The translations under genes and the position numbers were made by a program. A DNA stretch of 64,000 nucleotides from Microbacterium sp. MAH-37 (GTDB taxonomy: Bacteria > Actinomycetota > Actinomycetes > Actinomycetales > Microbacteriaceae): assembly GCF_009758255.1 (NCBI RefSeq), contig NZ_WSEN01000009.1:248001-312000 (forward strand), written 5' to 3'. The notes under the pieces were generated by a model. The model was not told the origin of the DNA. It was given only the letters and a program-made list of their open reading frames with translations, and searched no databases. Each line of letters starts with the position of its first letter. Within the stretch, counting starts at the first letter, position 1. Below, piece after piece: positions 54,692 to 63,980 of this stretch.

Positions 54692-56146
54692 TCAGCTGTT
54701 GCCGCCGGAGAGCTTCTCGCGCAGAGCCGCGAGAGCCTCGTCGTCGGCGAGCGTGCCGGCGCCGGCCGACTCGCTCGAGAAGGTCGAACCACCGAAGTCG
54801 TCGCCGGCTGCGGCCTCGGCCTCTGCGGCCTTGAGGACCTGGGCCTTGTGCGCCTCCCAGCGAGCCTGGGCAGCGGCGTACTCCTGCTCCCATGCCTCGC
54901 GCTGGGCGTCGAAGCCTTCCTTCCACGCACCGGTCTCGGCGTCGAAGCCCTCGGGGTACTTGTACTCGCCGTTCTCGTCGTACTCGGCGAGCATGCCGTA
55001 CAGAGCCGGGTCGAACTCGGTGCCGTAGGGGTCGACCGACTCGTTGGCCTGCTTCAGCGACAGCGAGATGCGGCGACGCTCGAGGTCGATGTCGATGACC
55101 TTGACGAAGACCTCTTCGCCCACCGAGACGACCTGCTCGGCCAGCTCGACGTGCTTGCTGGACAGCTCCGAGATGTGCACGAGGCCCTCGATGCCGTCAG
55201 CGACGCGGACGAACGCACCGAACGGAACGAGCTTGGTGACCTTGCCCGGGGTGACCTGGCCGATGGCGTGGGTACGGGCGAAGACCTGCCACGGGTCCTC
55301 CTGGGTCGCCTTCAGCGACAGCGAGACGCGCTCGCGGTCCAGGTCGACCTCGAGGATCTCGACGGTGACCTCCTGGCCGACCTCGACGACCTCGGAGGCG
55401 TGCTCGATGTGCTTCCACGACAGCTCGGAGACGTGCACGAGGCCGTCCACACCGCCGAGGTCGACGAACGCACCGAAGTTGACGATCGAGGACACGACGC
55501 CCTTGCGGACCTGACCCTTGTGCAGGTTGTTGAGGAACGTGGTGCGCGACTCGGACTGCGTCTGCTCGAGCAGGGCGCGGCGCGAGAGCACGACGTTGTT
55601 GCGGTTCTTGTCCAGCTCGAGGATCTTGGCCTCGAGCTCCTGGCCCAGGTACGGGGTCAGGTCGCGGACGCGACGCAGCTCGATGAGCGACGCCGGGAGG
55701 AAGCCACGCAGGCCGATGTCGACGATGAGGCCGCCCTTGACGACCTCGATGACGGTGCCGGTGACGACGCCGTCGTTCTCCTTGATCTTCTCGACGTCGC
55801 CCCAGGCGCGCTCGTACTGCGCACGCTTCTTGGAGAGGATCAGACGGCCTTCCTTGTCCTCCTTCTGGAGAACGAGGGCCTCGACCTTGTCGCCGACGGA
55901 GACGACCTCGTTGGGGTCGACGTCGTGCTTGATGGAGAGCTCGCGGGAGGGGATGACGCCCTCGGTCTTGTAGCCGACGTCGAGCAGAACCTCATCGCGG
56001 TCGATCTTGACGATCGTGCCCTCGATGATGTCGCCGTCGTTGAAGAACTTCAGAGTCTTCTCGACCGCGGCCAGGAAGTCCTCGGCAGATCCGATGTCGT
56101 TGATCGCGACCTGCTTGGTGGCCGGGGCGGTCGTTGCGCTAGTCAT
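54692..56146 (-). CDS. rpsA: 30S ribosomal protein S1
   Basis: 484 residues with four S1 RNA-binding domains: GDIIEGTIVKIDRDEVLLDV, GVVTGTVIEVVKGGLIVDI, GQVRKGVVSSIVNFGAFVDL and GQVTPGKVTKLVPFGAFVRV. These are followed by an acidic, Ala/Glu-rich C-terminus typical of actinobacterial S1. It helps mRNA bind the small subunit. Residue 1 is at 56146 (MTSATTAPATKQ), with AGGA eleven bases upstream; the longer frame is not used. Strongly expressed, as its terminator suggests. Confidence 0.97.
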   Translation of the reverse strand: MTSATTAPATKQVAINDIGSAEDFLAAVEKTLKFFNDGDIIEGTIVKIDRDEVLLDVGYKTEGVIPSRELSIKHDVDPNEVVSVGDKVEALVLQKEDKEGRLILSKKRAQYERAWGDVEKIKENDGVVTGTVIEVVKGGLIVDIGLRGFLPASLIELRRVRDLTPYLGQELEAKILELDKNRNNVVLSRRALLEQTQSESRTTFLNNLHKGQVRKGVVSSIVNFGAFVDLGGVDGLVHVSELSWKHIEHASEVVEVGQEVTVEILEVDLDRERVSLSLKATQEDPWQVFARTHAIGQVTPGKVTKLVPFGAFVRVADGIEGLVHISELSSKHVELAEQVVSVGEEVFVKVIDIDLERRRISLSLKQANESVDPYGTEFDPALYGMLAEYDENGEYKYPEGFDAETGAWKEGFDAQREAWEQEYAAAQARWEAHKAQVLKAAEAEAAAGDDFGGSTFSSESAGAGTLADDEALAALREKLSGGNS

Positions 56147-56344
56147 GTAGTGGGTTGTCCTTGTTGATGGATGATCGGGCCTGCAGCACGGCCGTGCACG
56201 GCCTGGTGTCGCTGCGAGGCGAATGGAAGTGGATTTCTGCCACGCAGGCACACGAACGCGTGCCACGAGTGACGCTTCAGGCTACCAGATCTGCCGGGCG
56301 GTCTCCATCCGGATTCCGCTCCCCTCTTATGGGATGCTGATCCG

Positions 56345-57271
56345 ATGACCGACCGCCTCATGCTGCTCGACACCGCTTCGCTGTACTTCCGGGCGTTCTA
56401 CGGCGTACCCGACACCGCCAAGGCCCCCGACGGCCGGTCCGTCAACGCCGCACGCGGACTGCTCGACATGATCGCCAAGCTGGTCTCCACATACCGTCCG
56501 ACGCAGCTCGTCGCCTGCTGGGACGACGACTGGCGCCCGCAGTGGCGCGTCGATCTGATCCCGAGCTACAAGACGCACCGCGTGGTCGAGGTCGTCGCCG
56601 GCGGTCCCGACGTCGAAGAGGTCCCTGATCCGCTCGAGCAGCAGATCCCCGTCATCCGCGAGACGCTCGCCGCGCTCGGCATCCCGATCGTCGGCGCGGC
56701 AGAGCATGAGGCGGACGACGTGATCGGCACGCTCGCCACGCGCGCAGAGGTGCCGGTCGACATCGTCACCGGCGACCGCGATCTGTTCCAGCTCATCGAC
56801 GATGCCTCCGGAGTGCGCATCATCTACACGGCCAGGGGCATGAGCAACCTCGAGATCCTCACCGCCGAGTCCGTGGTCGCGAAGTACGGCGTGCTCCCCT
56901 CGCAGTACGCCGACTTCGCGACGATGCGCGGGGACGCCTCGGACGGCCTGCCCGGTGTGAAGGGCGTCGGCGAGAAGACCGCCGCCACGCTGCTGCAGAA
57001 CCACGGCGATCTCGCGGGCATCCGAGCAGCGGCGGATGCCGGCCAGGGCATGAGCGCCTCGGTCGCCGCGAAGGTGCGGGACGCCGCGGACTACCTCGAC
57101 GTGGCACCGACGGTGGTCGAGGTCGCGAAGTCGCTCGATCTCGAGGTGCCCGTCGCCCGGCTGCGTCCGCTCGACCCCGCCGAGCAGGACACCGCGAACG
57201 ACCTCGCCGAGCGCTGGAATCTCGGCTCGTCGATGACCCGCGCCCTGGCGGCACTGGCCGGCACGGCCTGA
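56345..57271 (+). CDS. 5'-3' exonuclease (FEN/ExoIX type)
   Basis: 308 residues, the stand-alone form of the 5'-nuclease domain of DNA polymerase I. Acidic metal-binding blocks are LMLLDTASLYFRAFYG, ACWDDDWRPQWR, EHEADDVIGTLA and DIVTGDRDLFQLID, followed by the helix-hairpin-helix GLPGVKGVGEKTAATLLQNHG. It processes flaps or RNA primers at replication and repair sites. It is divergent from rpsA. Its stop lies one base before the convergent PHP gene's stop. Confidence 0.92.
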   Translation: MTDRLMLLDTASLYFRAFYGVPDTAKAPDGRSVNAARGLLDMIAKLVSTYRPTQLVACWDDDWRPQWRVDLIPSYKTHRVVEVVAGGPDVEEVPDPLEQQIPVIRETLAALGIPIVGAAEHEADDVIGTLATRAEVPVDIVTGDRDLFQLIDDASGVRIIYTARGMSNLEILTAESVVAKYGVLPSQYADFATMRGDASDGLPGVKGVGEKTAATLLQNHGDLAGIRAAADAGQGMSASVAAKVRDAADYLDVAPTVVEVAKSLDLEVPVARLRPLDPAEQDTANDLAERWNLGSSMTRALAALAGTA

Positions 57272-57272
57272 C

Positions 57273-58259
57273 TCAGGACGCCCAGGCGCGCAGCCTGTCC
57301 AGGCCCCACGTCGTGACGATGCGGGATGCCGGCACGCCGGCGCGCTCTGCGCGCTCGGCACCGTGATCGAGCAGCGACAGCTGCCCTGGCGCGTGCGCGT
57401 CGGAATCGATCGAGAACAGACATCCCTCCTCGAGAGCGATCGCGATCAGCTCGTCGGGCGGGTCCTGGCGCTCCGGACGGGAGTTGATCTCGACGGCCAC
57501 GCCGTGCTCGGCGCAGGCCGCGAACACTGCGCGCGCATCGAACTCCGACGGCGGGCGCGTGCCGCGCTCCCCCTGCACCAGCCTCCCGGTGCAGTGCCCC
57601 AGCACGTTCACGTGCGGGTTCGAGACTGCGGCGATCATCCGCCTGGTCATCGGCGCCGCGTCCATGCGCAGACCGGAATGCACAGATGCGACCACGATGT
57701 CCAGCTCCTCGAGCAGCGCGGGCTCCTGGTCGAGCGCGCCGTCATCGAGGATGTCCACCTCGATCCCTGCGAGGAGCGTGAGACCGCCGCCGGTCTGCGC
57801 CCGCACGAGCGGGATCTGCTCTCGGAGCCGCTCGGCGGACAGCCCGCGTGCCACGCGCAGCCGCGGCGAATGATCGGTGATCGCGTAGTACTCATGTCCC
57901 AGCGCCCTGGCCGCCTCGACCATCGACTCGATCGGCGTGGTGCCGTCGGACCAGTCGGTGTGCGAATGCAGGTCGCCGCGCAGCAGCGCGCGCAGCTCGG
58001 AACGACGCTCGGGCTCGACCACGCCGCGCAGCTCGACGAGGTAGTCCGGCACCTGCCCGGCATCCGCCTGCCGGATGACGGCGAACGTCGACTCGCCGAT
58101 GCCTTTCACCGCCCGCAGGCGGGACGGGTCGCTGCGCACATCATCAGGAAGCTCCTGCAGCGTCGCCGCCGCCTGCCGGAAGGCCTTCGCGCGATACCGC
58201 GACGCACGCTCCCGCTCCAGCAGAGCGGCGATCTCGAGCAGAGCGGCGATGGCGTCCAC
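57273..58259 (-). CDS. PHP-domain phosphoesterase with N-terminal helix-hairpin-helix (PolX-like C-terminal part)
   Basis: 328 residues. Residues 1-65 are a helical/HhH module (YRAKAFRQAAATLQELPDDV, VKGIGESTFAVI) as in the 8-kDa domain of PolX polymerases. The PHP metal site follows: DLHSHTDWSDGT, YAITDHSPRL, LAGIEVDIL, VASVHSGLR, VLGHCTGR, VEINSRPE and SIDSDAHAPGQL. The polymerase fold of PolX is absent, so it is probably a phosphatase or nuclease of unknown substrate. It follows trpD by 12 bases on the same strand. Confidence 0.88.
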   Translation of the reverse strand: MDAIAALLEIAALLERERASRYRAKAFRQAAATLQELPDDVRSDPSRLRAVKGIGESTFAVIRQADAGQVPDYLVELRGVVEPERRSELRALLRGDLHSHTDWSDGTTPIESMVEAARALGHEYYAITDHSPRLRVARGLSAERLREQIPLVRAQTGGGLTLLAGIEVDILDDGALDQEPALLEELDIVVASVHSGLRMDAAPMTRRMIAAVSNPHVNVLGHCTGRLVQGERGTRPPSEFDARAVFAACAEHGVAVEINSRPERQDPPDELIAIALEEGCLFSIDSDAHAPGQLSLLDHGAERAERAGVPASRIVTTWGLDRLRAWAS

Positions 58260-58271
58260 GGCGCGATCCGA

Positions 58272-59336
58272 TCAGGAGGCGGCGAGCTCGCGGGTCGCCC
58301 GCACCCATTCGTCGAGCTTGGCGGAGGCCCTGCCGTCGTCGATCGCGGCCTCCGCTCGGGCGTATGCGGCGCGCAGTCGCTCCAGGATCGGCACCTGGGT
58401 GAGACTCGCGTCGCGCGACAGCTCGAACGCGACGACGCCCGCGGCGGCGTTCAGCAGCACGATGTCGCGCACCGCACCCTTCTCGCCGTCCAGGGTGCGG
58501 CGCAGCACGCCGGCGTTGTGCTCCGGCGAGCCTCCGATCAGGTCGGACAGGTCGGCGAGGGGGATCCCGAGATCACGCGGGTCGAGGTCGTGCTCGTGGA
58601 TGTCGCCTCGGGCGACCTCCCAGATGCGGCTGTGGCCGGTCGTGGTGAGTTCGTCCAGTCCGTCGTCGCCGCGGAACACGAGCGCGGTGGCGCCGCGGGT
58701 GCGGAACACTCCGGTGATCAGCGGGACCCGGTCGAGCTGCGCGACTCCGACGGCGTTCGCCTCCGCGCGAGCGGGGTTGCAGAGCGGGCCGAGCATGTTG
58801 AAGACGGTGGGGACGCCGAGCTGGGCGCGCGTCGGACCGGCGTTCTTGAATCCGGGGTGGAAGGCGCCGGCCCACGCGAAGGTGATCCCGGTGCGATCCA
58901 GGACAGCCGCGACGTGCTCGGGCGACAGCGTCAGATCGAGACCGAGCGAGGCCAGCACGTCGGAGGAGCCGGATGCCGAGCTCGCGGCCTTGTTGCCGTG
59001 CTTGACGACCGGAACACCGAGCGCGCCGATGATGATGGCCGCCGTCGTGGAGACGTTCACGGTGCCGATCCTGTCGCCGCCGGTGCCGACGATGTCGAGC
59101 ACGTCGGAGGACACCGGCAGCGGCACCGCGGCCTCGAGGATCGCGTCACGGAACCCGACCACCTCGTCGATGGTCTCGCCCTTCGCGCGCAGCGCGATCA
59201 GGAAGCCTGCGAGCTGCGCCTCGGACACCTTGCCCTGCATGACCTGGCGCATCGCCCACGTGGACTCCCAGACGCTGAGGTCGCGTCGTTCCAGAAGCAT
59301 CGTGAGCAGGTCGGACCAGGTGAGGGAGTCAGCCAT
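58272..59336 (-). CDS. trpD: Anthranilate phosphoribosyltransferase
   Basis: 354 residues. The PRPP-binding loop is DIVGTGGDRIGTVNVST; then VKHGNKAASSASGSSDVLASL, the anthranilate-site block FAWAGAFHPGFKNAGPTRAQLG, FNMLGPLCNPARAE and the late ELTTTGHSRIWEV. It makes phosphoribosyl anthranilate in tryptophan synthesis. No other trp gene is in the window, so trpD is isolated here. The start at 59336 (MADSLTWSDLL) follows a -10 box by seven bases. Confidence 0.96.
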   Translation of the reverse strand: MADSLTWSDLLTMLLERRDLSVWESTWAMRQVMQGKVSEAQLAGFLIALRAKGETIDEVVGFRDAILEAAVPLPVSSDVLDIVGTGGDRIGTVNVSTTAAIIIGALGVPVVKHGNKAASSASGSSDVLASLGLDLTLSPEHVAAVLDRTGITFAWAGAFHPGFKNAGPTRAQLGVPTVFNMLGPLCNPARAEANAVGVAQLDRVPLITGVFRTRGATALVFRGDDGLDELTTTGHSRIWEVARGDIHEHDLDPRDLGIPLADLSDLIGGSPEHNAGVLRRTLDGEKGAVRDIVLLNAAAGVVAFELSRDASLTQVPILERLRAAYARAEAAIDDGRASAKLDEWVRATRELAAS

Positions 59337-59343
59337 AGCAAGG

Positions 59344-59349
59344 ATCTTA
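59344..59349 (-). promoter_or_regulatory. -10 box of trpD (leaderless geometry)
   Basis: TAAGAT (59349 down to 59344), embedded in CTATAAGAT, is followed by seven bases and the trpD ATG. No ribosome site fits in between, so the message probably begins at or near the start codon. No convincing -35 is seen. Confidence 0.45.
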
Positions 59350-59457
59350 TAGAGCGGTATGCCGCACGGCAGACGAGATGACGGATGATGCCCGATCGAT
59401 GCAACCGCAGCGCCCACCGCACGATTGCGCGGATTCCGGGCGGATTCGCAGGTGGTT

Positions 59458-59473
59458 CTTAGGTTCCCCTAAG
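59458..59473. promoter_or_regulatory. CTTAGG/CCTAAG palindrome upstream of ctaE
   Basis: CTTAGG-TTCC-CCTAAG is a perfect 6-bp inverted repeat with a 4-base spacer, 68 bases upstream of the ctaE start. It is an operator candidate for the respiratory operon or for trpD; its spacing does not fit the DtxR/IdeR iron box. Confidence 0.35.
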
Positions 59474-59528
59474 TCCGGATCCGGCGAAACGGGCGACCAT
59501 GGTGCAAGAATCGGCGGCGCGAATCGGC

Positions 59529-59534
59529 CATAAT
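59529..59534 (+). promoter_or_regulatory. -10 box of ctaE (leaderless geometry)
   Basis: CATAAT is followed by six bases and the GTG at 59541, the same layout as for the M3 peptidase gene at 8618-8630. A leaderless transcript is likely. Confidence 0.45.
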
Positions 59535-59540
59535 GGAACC

Positions 59541-60194
59541 GTGACCACCTCAGCGACGTATGCCCCGGCGGCAAGAACCATCAAGCGGCCAAACCCGGTC
59601 GCTGTCGGCACCATCGTGTGGCTCGGCAGTGAAGTCATGTTCTTCGCGGGACTCTTCGCGATCTACTTCACGCTCCGCAGCACATCCCCCGAACTGTGGG
59701 GTGAGCGCACCGAGATGCTGAACGTGCCCTACGCGTTCGTCAACACGCTGATCCTGGTGTTCTCCTCGTTCACCTGCCAGATGGGCGTGTTCGCGGCCGA
59801 GGACCTGCAGCCGTACAAGCTCCCGAAGGGTCAGCTCAACGCGGCCGGCCGTCGTCGCCTGTTCGGCTGGGGCATGGTCGAGTGGTTCTGGGTCACCTTC
59901 ATCCTGGGCGCGATCTTCGTCTCGGGTCAGGTCTGGGAGTACGCGCAGCTGACCATGGAGGGCATGCCGATCTCGGCCGACTCCTACGCCTCGGCCTTCT
60001 ACCTCACCACCGGTTTCCACGCCCTGCACGTCACCGGCGGTCTCATCGCGTTCCTGCTCGTCATCGGACGTGCGTACGCGGTCAAGAACTTCGGGCACAA
60101 GGAGGCGACCTCCTCGATCGTCGTGTCGTACTACTGGCACTTCGTCGACGTCGTCTGGATCGTGCTGTTCATCGTCATCTACTTCCTGAAGTGA
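59541..60194 (+). CDS. ctaE: Cytochrome c oxidase subunit III
   Basis: 217 residues from the GTG at 59541. Five membrane helices are visible, with the subunit III blocks [41 protein letters not shown] and [21 protein letters not shown]. It is part of the aa3 terminal oxidase that in actinobacteria forms a supercomplex with cytochrome bcc. It is first in the ctaE-qcrC-qcrA-qcrB order, the standard one. Frames continue 14 codons upstream; the GTG is chosen for the -10 position and family start. Confidence 0.95.
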   Translation: MTTSATYAPAARTIKRPNPVAVGTIVWLGSEVMFFAGLFAIYFTLRSTSPELWGERTEMLNVPYAFVNTLILVFSSFTCQMGVFAAEDLQPYKLPKGQLNAAGRRRLFGWGMVEWFWVTFILGAIFVSGQVWEYAQLTMEGMPISADSYASAFYLTTGFHALHVTGGLIAFLLVIGRAYAVKNFGHKEATSSIVVSYYWHFVDVVWIVLFIVIYFLK

Positions 60195-60214
60195 GAGCGG
60201 AGCGAATCCCCGAC

Positions 60215-61018
60215 ATGGTACGAGAGAAGAAGCGCCGCTCACGCGGCCGTCGCAGCCCGTTCGCAGCGATCGCACTGATCGGCGCAGGCCTCCTGATCAC
60301 CGGTGGCGTGTACGCCGGCGCAACGGCGGCCATGGCGGCGACCGACACCAAGACCCAGGCCTCCGCTGAGCTCACGGTCGACGACGGTCAGAAGCTGTTC
60401 CAGGCCAACTGCGCCACCTGCCACGGCATGAACCTCGAGGGCACCGGCGACGGTCCGACGCTGATCGGCGTGGGCGAGCTGGCCGTCGAGTTCCAGATGT
60501 CGACCGGTCGCATGCCGCTGCAGATGCAGGGACCGCAGGCGCCGCAGAAGCACCCGCAGTTCACTGAGGAGCAGATCCGCGCGGTGGCCGCCTACGTGCA
60601 GTCCGTCGCCCCCGGACCGACCTTCCCGAAGGACGAGATCCTGGATGGCAAGGGCGACGTCGCGCACGGCGCCGAGCTGTTCCGTATCAACTGCGCGATG
60701 TGCCACAACGTCGCGGCGGCCGGTGGCGCGCTCACCGAGGGCAAGTACGCCCCCGCACTGACCTCCACCAGCGCACTGCACATGTACGCGGCCATGGTCA
60801 CGGGCCCGCAGAACATGCCGGTCTTCGGCGACATGAACCTCTCGGACGAGGACAAGCGCGACATCATCTCGGCTCTGCTGTTCCAGCAGGACGCCGTGCA
60901 GATCGGCGGCTTCACGCTCGGATCGCTCGGCCCCGTGTCCGAGGGCCTGTTCATCTGGATCTTCGGGATCGGCGCCCTCGTCGCGCTGACCGTGTGGATC
61001 ACGGCGAAGTCCAACTGA
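60215..61018 (+). CDS. qcrC: Cytochrome bc1 complex diheme cytochrome c subunit
   Basis: 267 residues. The N-terminal basic stretch and helix (about 14-36) anchor it; the outer part carries two heme c sites, CATCH at 66-70 and CAMCH at 160-164, followed by a C-terminal membrane helix (about 238-262). The two hemes allow direct transfer to the oxidase without soluble cytochrome c. Heme ligand methionines lie in RMPLQMQG and NMPVFGDM. It starts 20 bases after ctaE. Confidence 0.96.
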   Translation: MVREKKRRSRGRRSPFAAIALIGAGLLITGGVYAGATAAMAATDTKTQASAELTVDDGQKLFQANCATCHGMNLEGTGDGPTLIGVGELAVEFQMSTGRMPLQMQGPQAPQKHPQFTEEQIRAVAAYVQSVAPGPTFPKDEILDGKGDVAHGAELFRINCAMCHNVAAAGGALTEGKYAPALTSTSALHMYAAMVTGPQNMPVFGDMNLSDEDKRDIISALLFQQDAVQIGGFTLGSLGPVSEGLFIWIFGIGALVALTVWITAKSN

Positions 61019-61054
61019 CGCATTTCTTCTGAAGAGGAACGTACGAGGAGCACC

Positions 61055-62131
61055 ATGGCACACGACGACGACACGCAGGCTCTCGACAGGGCCTACCAGC
61101 CCTCGCCGGGGCTGGGCGTCGCAGTCAGCGATCCCGCGCAGAACCCGGGGCTTCCGGAGCATCGCCACCGGATGACGGACAAGGACCCCAAGGCCGAGAA
61201 GGCCGCGGTCCGCACGGTCTACACCCTCTTCTACCTCTCGCTCGCGGGCAGCATCTGGGCGGTCGCCGCCTACATGCTGTTCCCGATCGAGAGCGGCGCG
61301 CTGATCGACATCAGGTACAATAACCTGTTCATCGGTCTCGGCATCGCGCTGGCCCTGCTCGCCATCGGTCTCGGAGCCATCCACTGGTCCAAGGCGCTGA
61401 TGAGCGACAAGGAGTTCATCGAGTACCGTCACCCCACCCGCGGCCGCGATTCGACGCGCGCGGCCTCGCTCAAGGCCTTCGCCGACGCCAACGAGGAGTC
61501 CGGCTTCGGTCGCCGCGTGATGATCCGCAATTCGATGATCGCCGCCGTCGTGGCGTCCATCATCCCCGGTGTCACGCTGTTCCGCGGTCTCGCACCGTTC
61601 AACACCCCGGATGACCCCGAGGCCGGTGACCCCGTCGCGCTGCTCGAGCAGACGATGTGGAAGAAGGGCGTCAAGCTCGTCCGCGACCCCGACGGCACCC
61701 CGATCCGCGCAGCGGATGTCACGCTCGGCTCCGCCGTGCACGTCATCCCCGAGGGTCTCACCGACCTCGGCCACGAAGGCGGGATGCTCGAGCAGAAGGC
61801 CAAGGCGATCGTGCTGCTGATGCGCCTGCGTCCCGAGCAGCTCATCGAGGCCGACGACCGCAAGGACTGGTCGTACGACGGCATCGTCGCCTACTCCAAG
61901 GTGTGCACGCACGTCGGCTGCCCCGTGGCGCTGTACGAGCAGCAGACCCACCACCTGCTCTGCCCCTGCCACCAGTCGCAGTTCGATGTGACCGAGCACG
62001 CCAAGGTCATCTTCGGACCCGCTGCCCGGCCGCTGCCCCAGCTGCCGATCATGGTCGACGACGAGGGCTACCTCGTCGCGCAGAGCGATTTCCACGAACC
62101 CGTCGGTCCGAGCTTCTGGGAGCGTCATTGA
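61055..62131 (+). CDS. qcrA: Rieske iron-sulfur subunit of the bc1 complex
   Basis: 358 residues. Three membrane helices (about 54-76, 89-109, 155-175) is the actinobacterial form; the Rieske domain binds [2Fe-2S] with CTHVGC and CPCHQSQF. It takes electrons from quinol and passes them to the QcrC hemes. The cytoplasmic N-terminus (residues 1-50) is hydrophilic. The ATG at 61055 has GAGGAGC upstream. Its stop overlaps the qcrB start (TTGA). Confidence 0.96.
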   Translation: MAHDDDTQALDRAYQPSPGLGVAVSDPAQNPGLPEHRHRMTDKDPKAEKAAVRTVYTLFYLSLAGSIWAVAAYMLFPIESGALIDIRYNNLFIGLGIALALLAIGLGAIHWSKALMSDKEFIEYRHPTRGRDSTRAASLKAFADANEESGFGRRVMIRNSMIAAVVASIIPGVTLFRGLAPFNTPDDPEAGDPVALLEQTMWKKGVKLVRDPDGTPIRAADVTLGSAVHVIPEGLTDLGHEGGMLEQKAKAIVLLMRLRPEQLIEADDRKDWSYDGIVAYSKVCTHVGCPVALYEQQTHHLLCPCHQSQFDVTEHAKVIFGPAARPLPQLPIMVDDEGYLVAQSDFHEPVGPSFWERH

Positions 62132-63951
62132 GCACCTCAACCGTCACCGAAAAGCCCTCGACGGAGCAGGCTGAGAAGCCCCTCGGCGGCCGCTTCCTCA
62201 ACGCCACCGCGAACTACATCGATGAGCGCACCAGCCTCTCGGGCTTCGTCAAGGAGCTCGGTCGCAAGATCTTCCCCGACCACTGGTCGTTCATGCTGGG
62301 CGAGATCGCGCTCTGGAGCTTCGTCGTCGTGTTCCTCTCGGGCACGTTCCTGACGTTCTTCTTCCAGGCCTCGATGGTTCCCACGCACTACACGGGCGCC
62401 TACGCCCCGATGCGCGGCATCGAGATGTCTGCGGCACTCGAGTCGACTCTGCGCATCTCCTTCGACCTGCGCGGTGGCCTCCTGGTCCGTCAGATCCACC
62501 ACTGGGCCGCGCTGGTCTTCGTGGCCGGCATCGGCGTGCACATGCTCCGCGTGTTCTTCACGGGTGCGTTCCGCAAGCCCCGCGAGCTGAACTGGGTGAT
62601 CGGCTTCGTGCTGTTCATCCTGGCCATGGCAGAGGGCTTCACCGGTTACTCGCTCCCCGACGACCTGCTCTCGGGCAACGGCCTCCGCATCATCGACGGC
62701 ATGGTCAAGGGCCTCCCGCTGATCGGAACCTGGACCTCGTTCCTGCTGTTCGGCGGCGAGTTCCCGGGCGATCAGATCGTCGGACGCCTGTACACGCTGC
62801 ACATCCTGCTGCTGCCGCTGCTGGTGATCGGCCTGATCGTCGTGCACCTGATGCTGATGGTGATCAACAAGCACACGCAGTTCGCCGGCCCCGCCCGCAC
62901 GAACGACAACGTCGTGGGTTACCCGATGATGCCGGTCTACATGTCGAAGATGGGTGGCTTCCTGTTCATCGTCTTCGGCACGATCGTGCTGATCGCGTCG
63001 CTCTTCCAGATCAACCCGATCTGGAACTACGGTCCGTACGACCCGTCGCCCGTGTCCGCAGGTACGCAGCCGGACTGGTACATCGGCTTCGCCGACGGTG
63101 CGCTGCGTCTGGCACCGTCCAACCTCGACGTGGTCTTCCTGAACCACACCTGGTCGTTCGGCATCCTGATCCCGGTCGCCGTGCTCGGTCTGTTCATCGT
63201 GCTCGTCGCGATCTACCCCTTCATCGAGGCGTGGATCACCGGCGACAAGCGCGAGCACCACATCGCAGAGCGCCCGCGCAACTCGGCCACCCGCACCGCC
63301 ATCGGCGTCGCCGGCGTGATCTTCTACGCCGTGCTCTGGGCTGCCGCCTCGTCCGACCTCATCGCGACGCACTTCATGCTCACCATGGAGGGTGTCATCC
63401 ACACTCTGCAGGCTCTGCTCTTCCTCGGGCCGATCATCGGATACTTCGTCACGAAGCGCATCTGCATCGCGCTCCAGAAGAAGGACCGCGAGATCGTGCT
63501 GCACGGCTACGAGTCGGGTCGTATCGTCCGCCTCCCCGGTGGCGAGTTCATCGAGGTGCACGAGCCGGTCGACGTGTACGACCGCTGGAAGCTCATCGAC
63601 TACGAGACCTACGAGCCGCTGGTGGTCCGTCCGAACGCCAAGGGCCGCATCCCCTGGACGCAGAACCTGCGTTCGGCGATGTCGCGCTGGTTCTTCGAGG
63701 ACCGCCTGCAGCCCCTCACCCAGGCCGAGATCGATGCCGCGGACGCCCACCAGCACCACGCGCTGGCTGACATGGACGCCACCGAGGCCGCCGAGATCGC
63801 CGGAGCGCACGAACGTGCCGGCGTCACCGACGAGTCCACCATCGCTCCTGCCACGGATGCTCCGATCGGTGAGACCCCGAACACGCCGAGCTCGGTCATC
63901 GCGACCGACCCGGTGAAGAAGTCCCGCAAGAAGGCGGAGGACGGCGAGTAA
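62128..63951 (+). CDS. qcrB: Cytochrome b subunit of the bc1 complex
   Basis: 607 residues from the TTG at 62128 (MSTSTVTEKPS), with GGGAG seven bases upstream. Heme b ligand histidines lie in LVRQIHHWAALVFVAGIGVHMLR (first pair region) and in the RLYTLHILLLPLLVIGLIVVHL helix. The Qo-site motif is PDWY in GTQPDWYIGFADG, the actinobacterial form of PEWY. The last 110 or so residues form a hydrophilic tail (about 500-607), longer than in classical cytochrome b but usual in actinobacteria. A longer open frame upstream lies inside qcrA. Confidence 0.96.
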   Translation: MSTSTVTEKPSTEQAEKPLGGRFLNATANYIDERTSLSGFVKELGRKIFPDHWSFMLGEIALWSFVVVFLSGTFLTFFFQASMVPTHYTGAYAPMRGIEMSAALESTLRISFDLRGGLLVRQIHHWAALVFVAGIGVHMLRVFFTGAFRKPRELNWVIGFVLFILAMAEGFTGYSLPDDLLSGNGLRIIDGMVKGLPLIGTWTSFLLFGGEFPGDQIVGRLYTLHILLLPLLVIGLIVVHLMLMVINKHTQFAGPARTNDNVVGYPMMPVYMSKMGGFLFIVFGTIVLIASLFQINPIWNYGPYDPSPVSAGTQPDWYIGFADGALRLAPSNLDVVFLNHTWSFGILIPVAVLGLFIVLVAIYPFIEAWITGDKREHHIAERPRNSATRTAIGVAGVIFYAVLWAAASSDLIATHFMLTMEGVIHTLQALLFLGPIIGYFVTKRICIALQKKDREIVLHGYESGRIVRLPGGEFIEVHEPVDVYDRWKLIDYETYEPLVVRPNAKGRIPWTQNLRSAMSRWFFEDRLQPLTQAEIDAADAHQHHALADMDATEAAEIAGAHERAGVTDESTIAPATDAPIGETPNTPSSVIATDPVKKSRKKAEDGE

Positions 63952-63980
63952 CACCGCCCCTCCCCTGCAGCACCAGGAGG

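Noticed and set aside
59456-59475. DtxR/IdeR iron box upstream of ctaE
   Set aside because: TTAGG and CCTAA are separated by four bases, whereas the iron box needs about nine with an inner palindrome.
60239-63954. Two long minus-strand frames opposite qcrC, qcrA and qcrB
   Set aside because: They mirror the codon structure of three certain genes, have His/Asp/Arg-biased composition and no motif or ribosome site.
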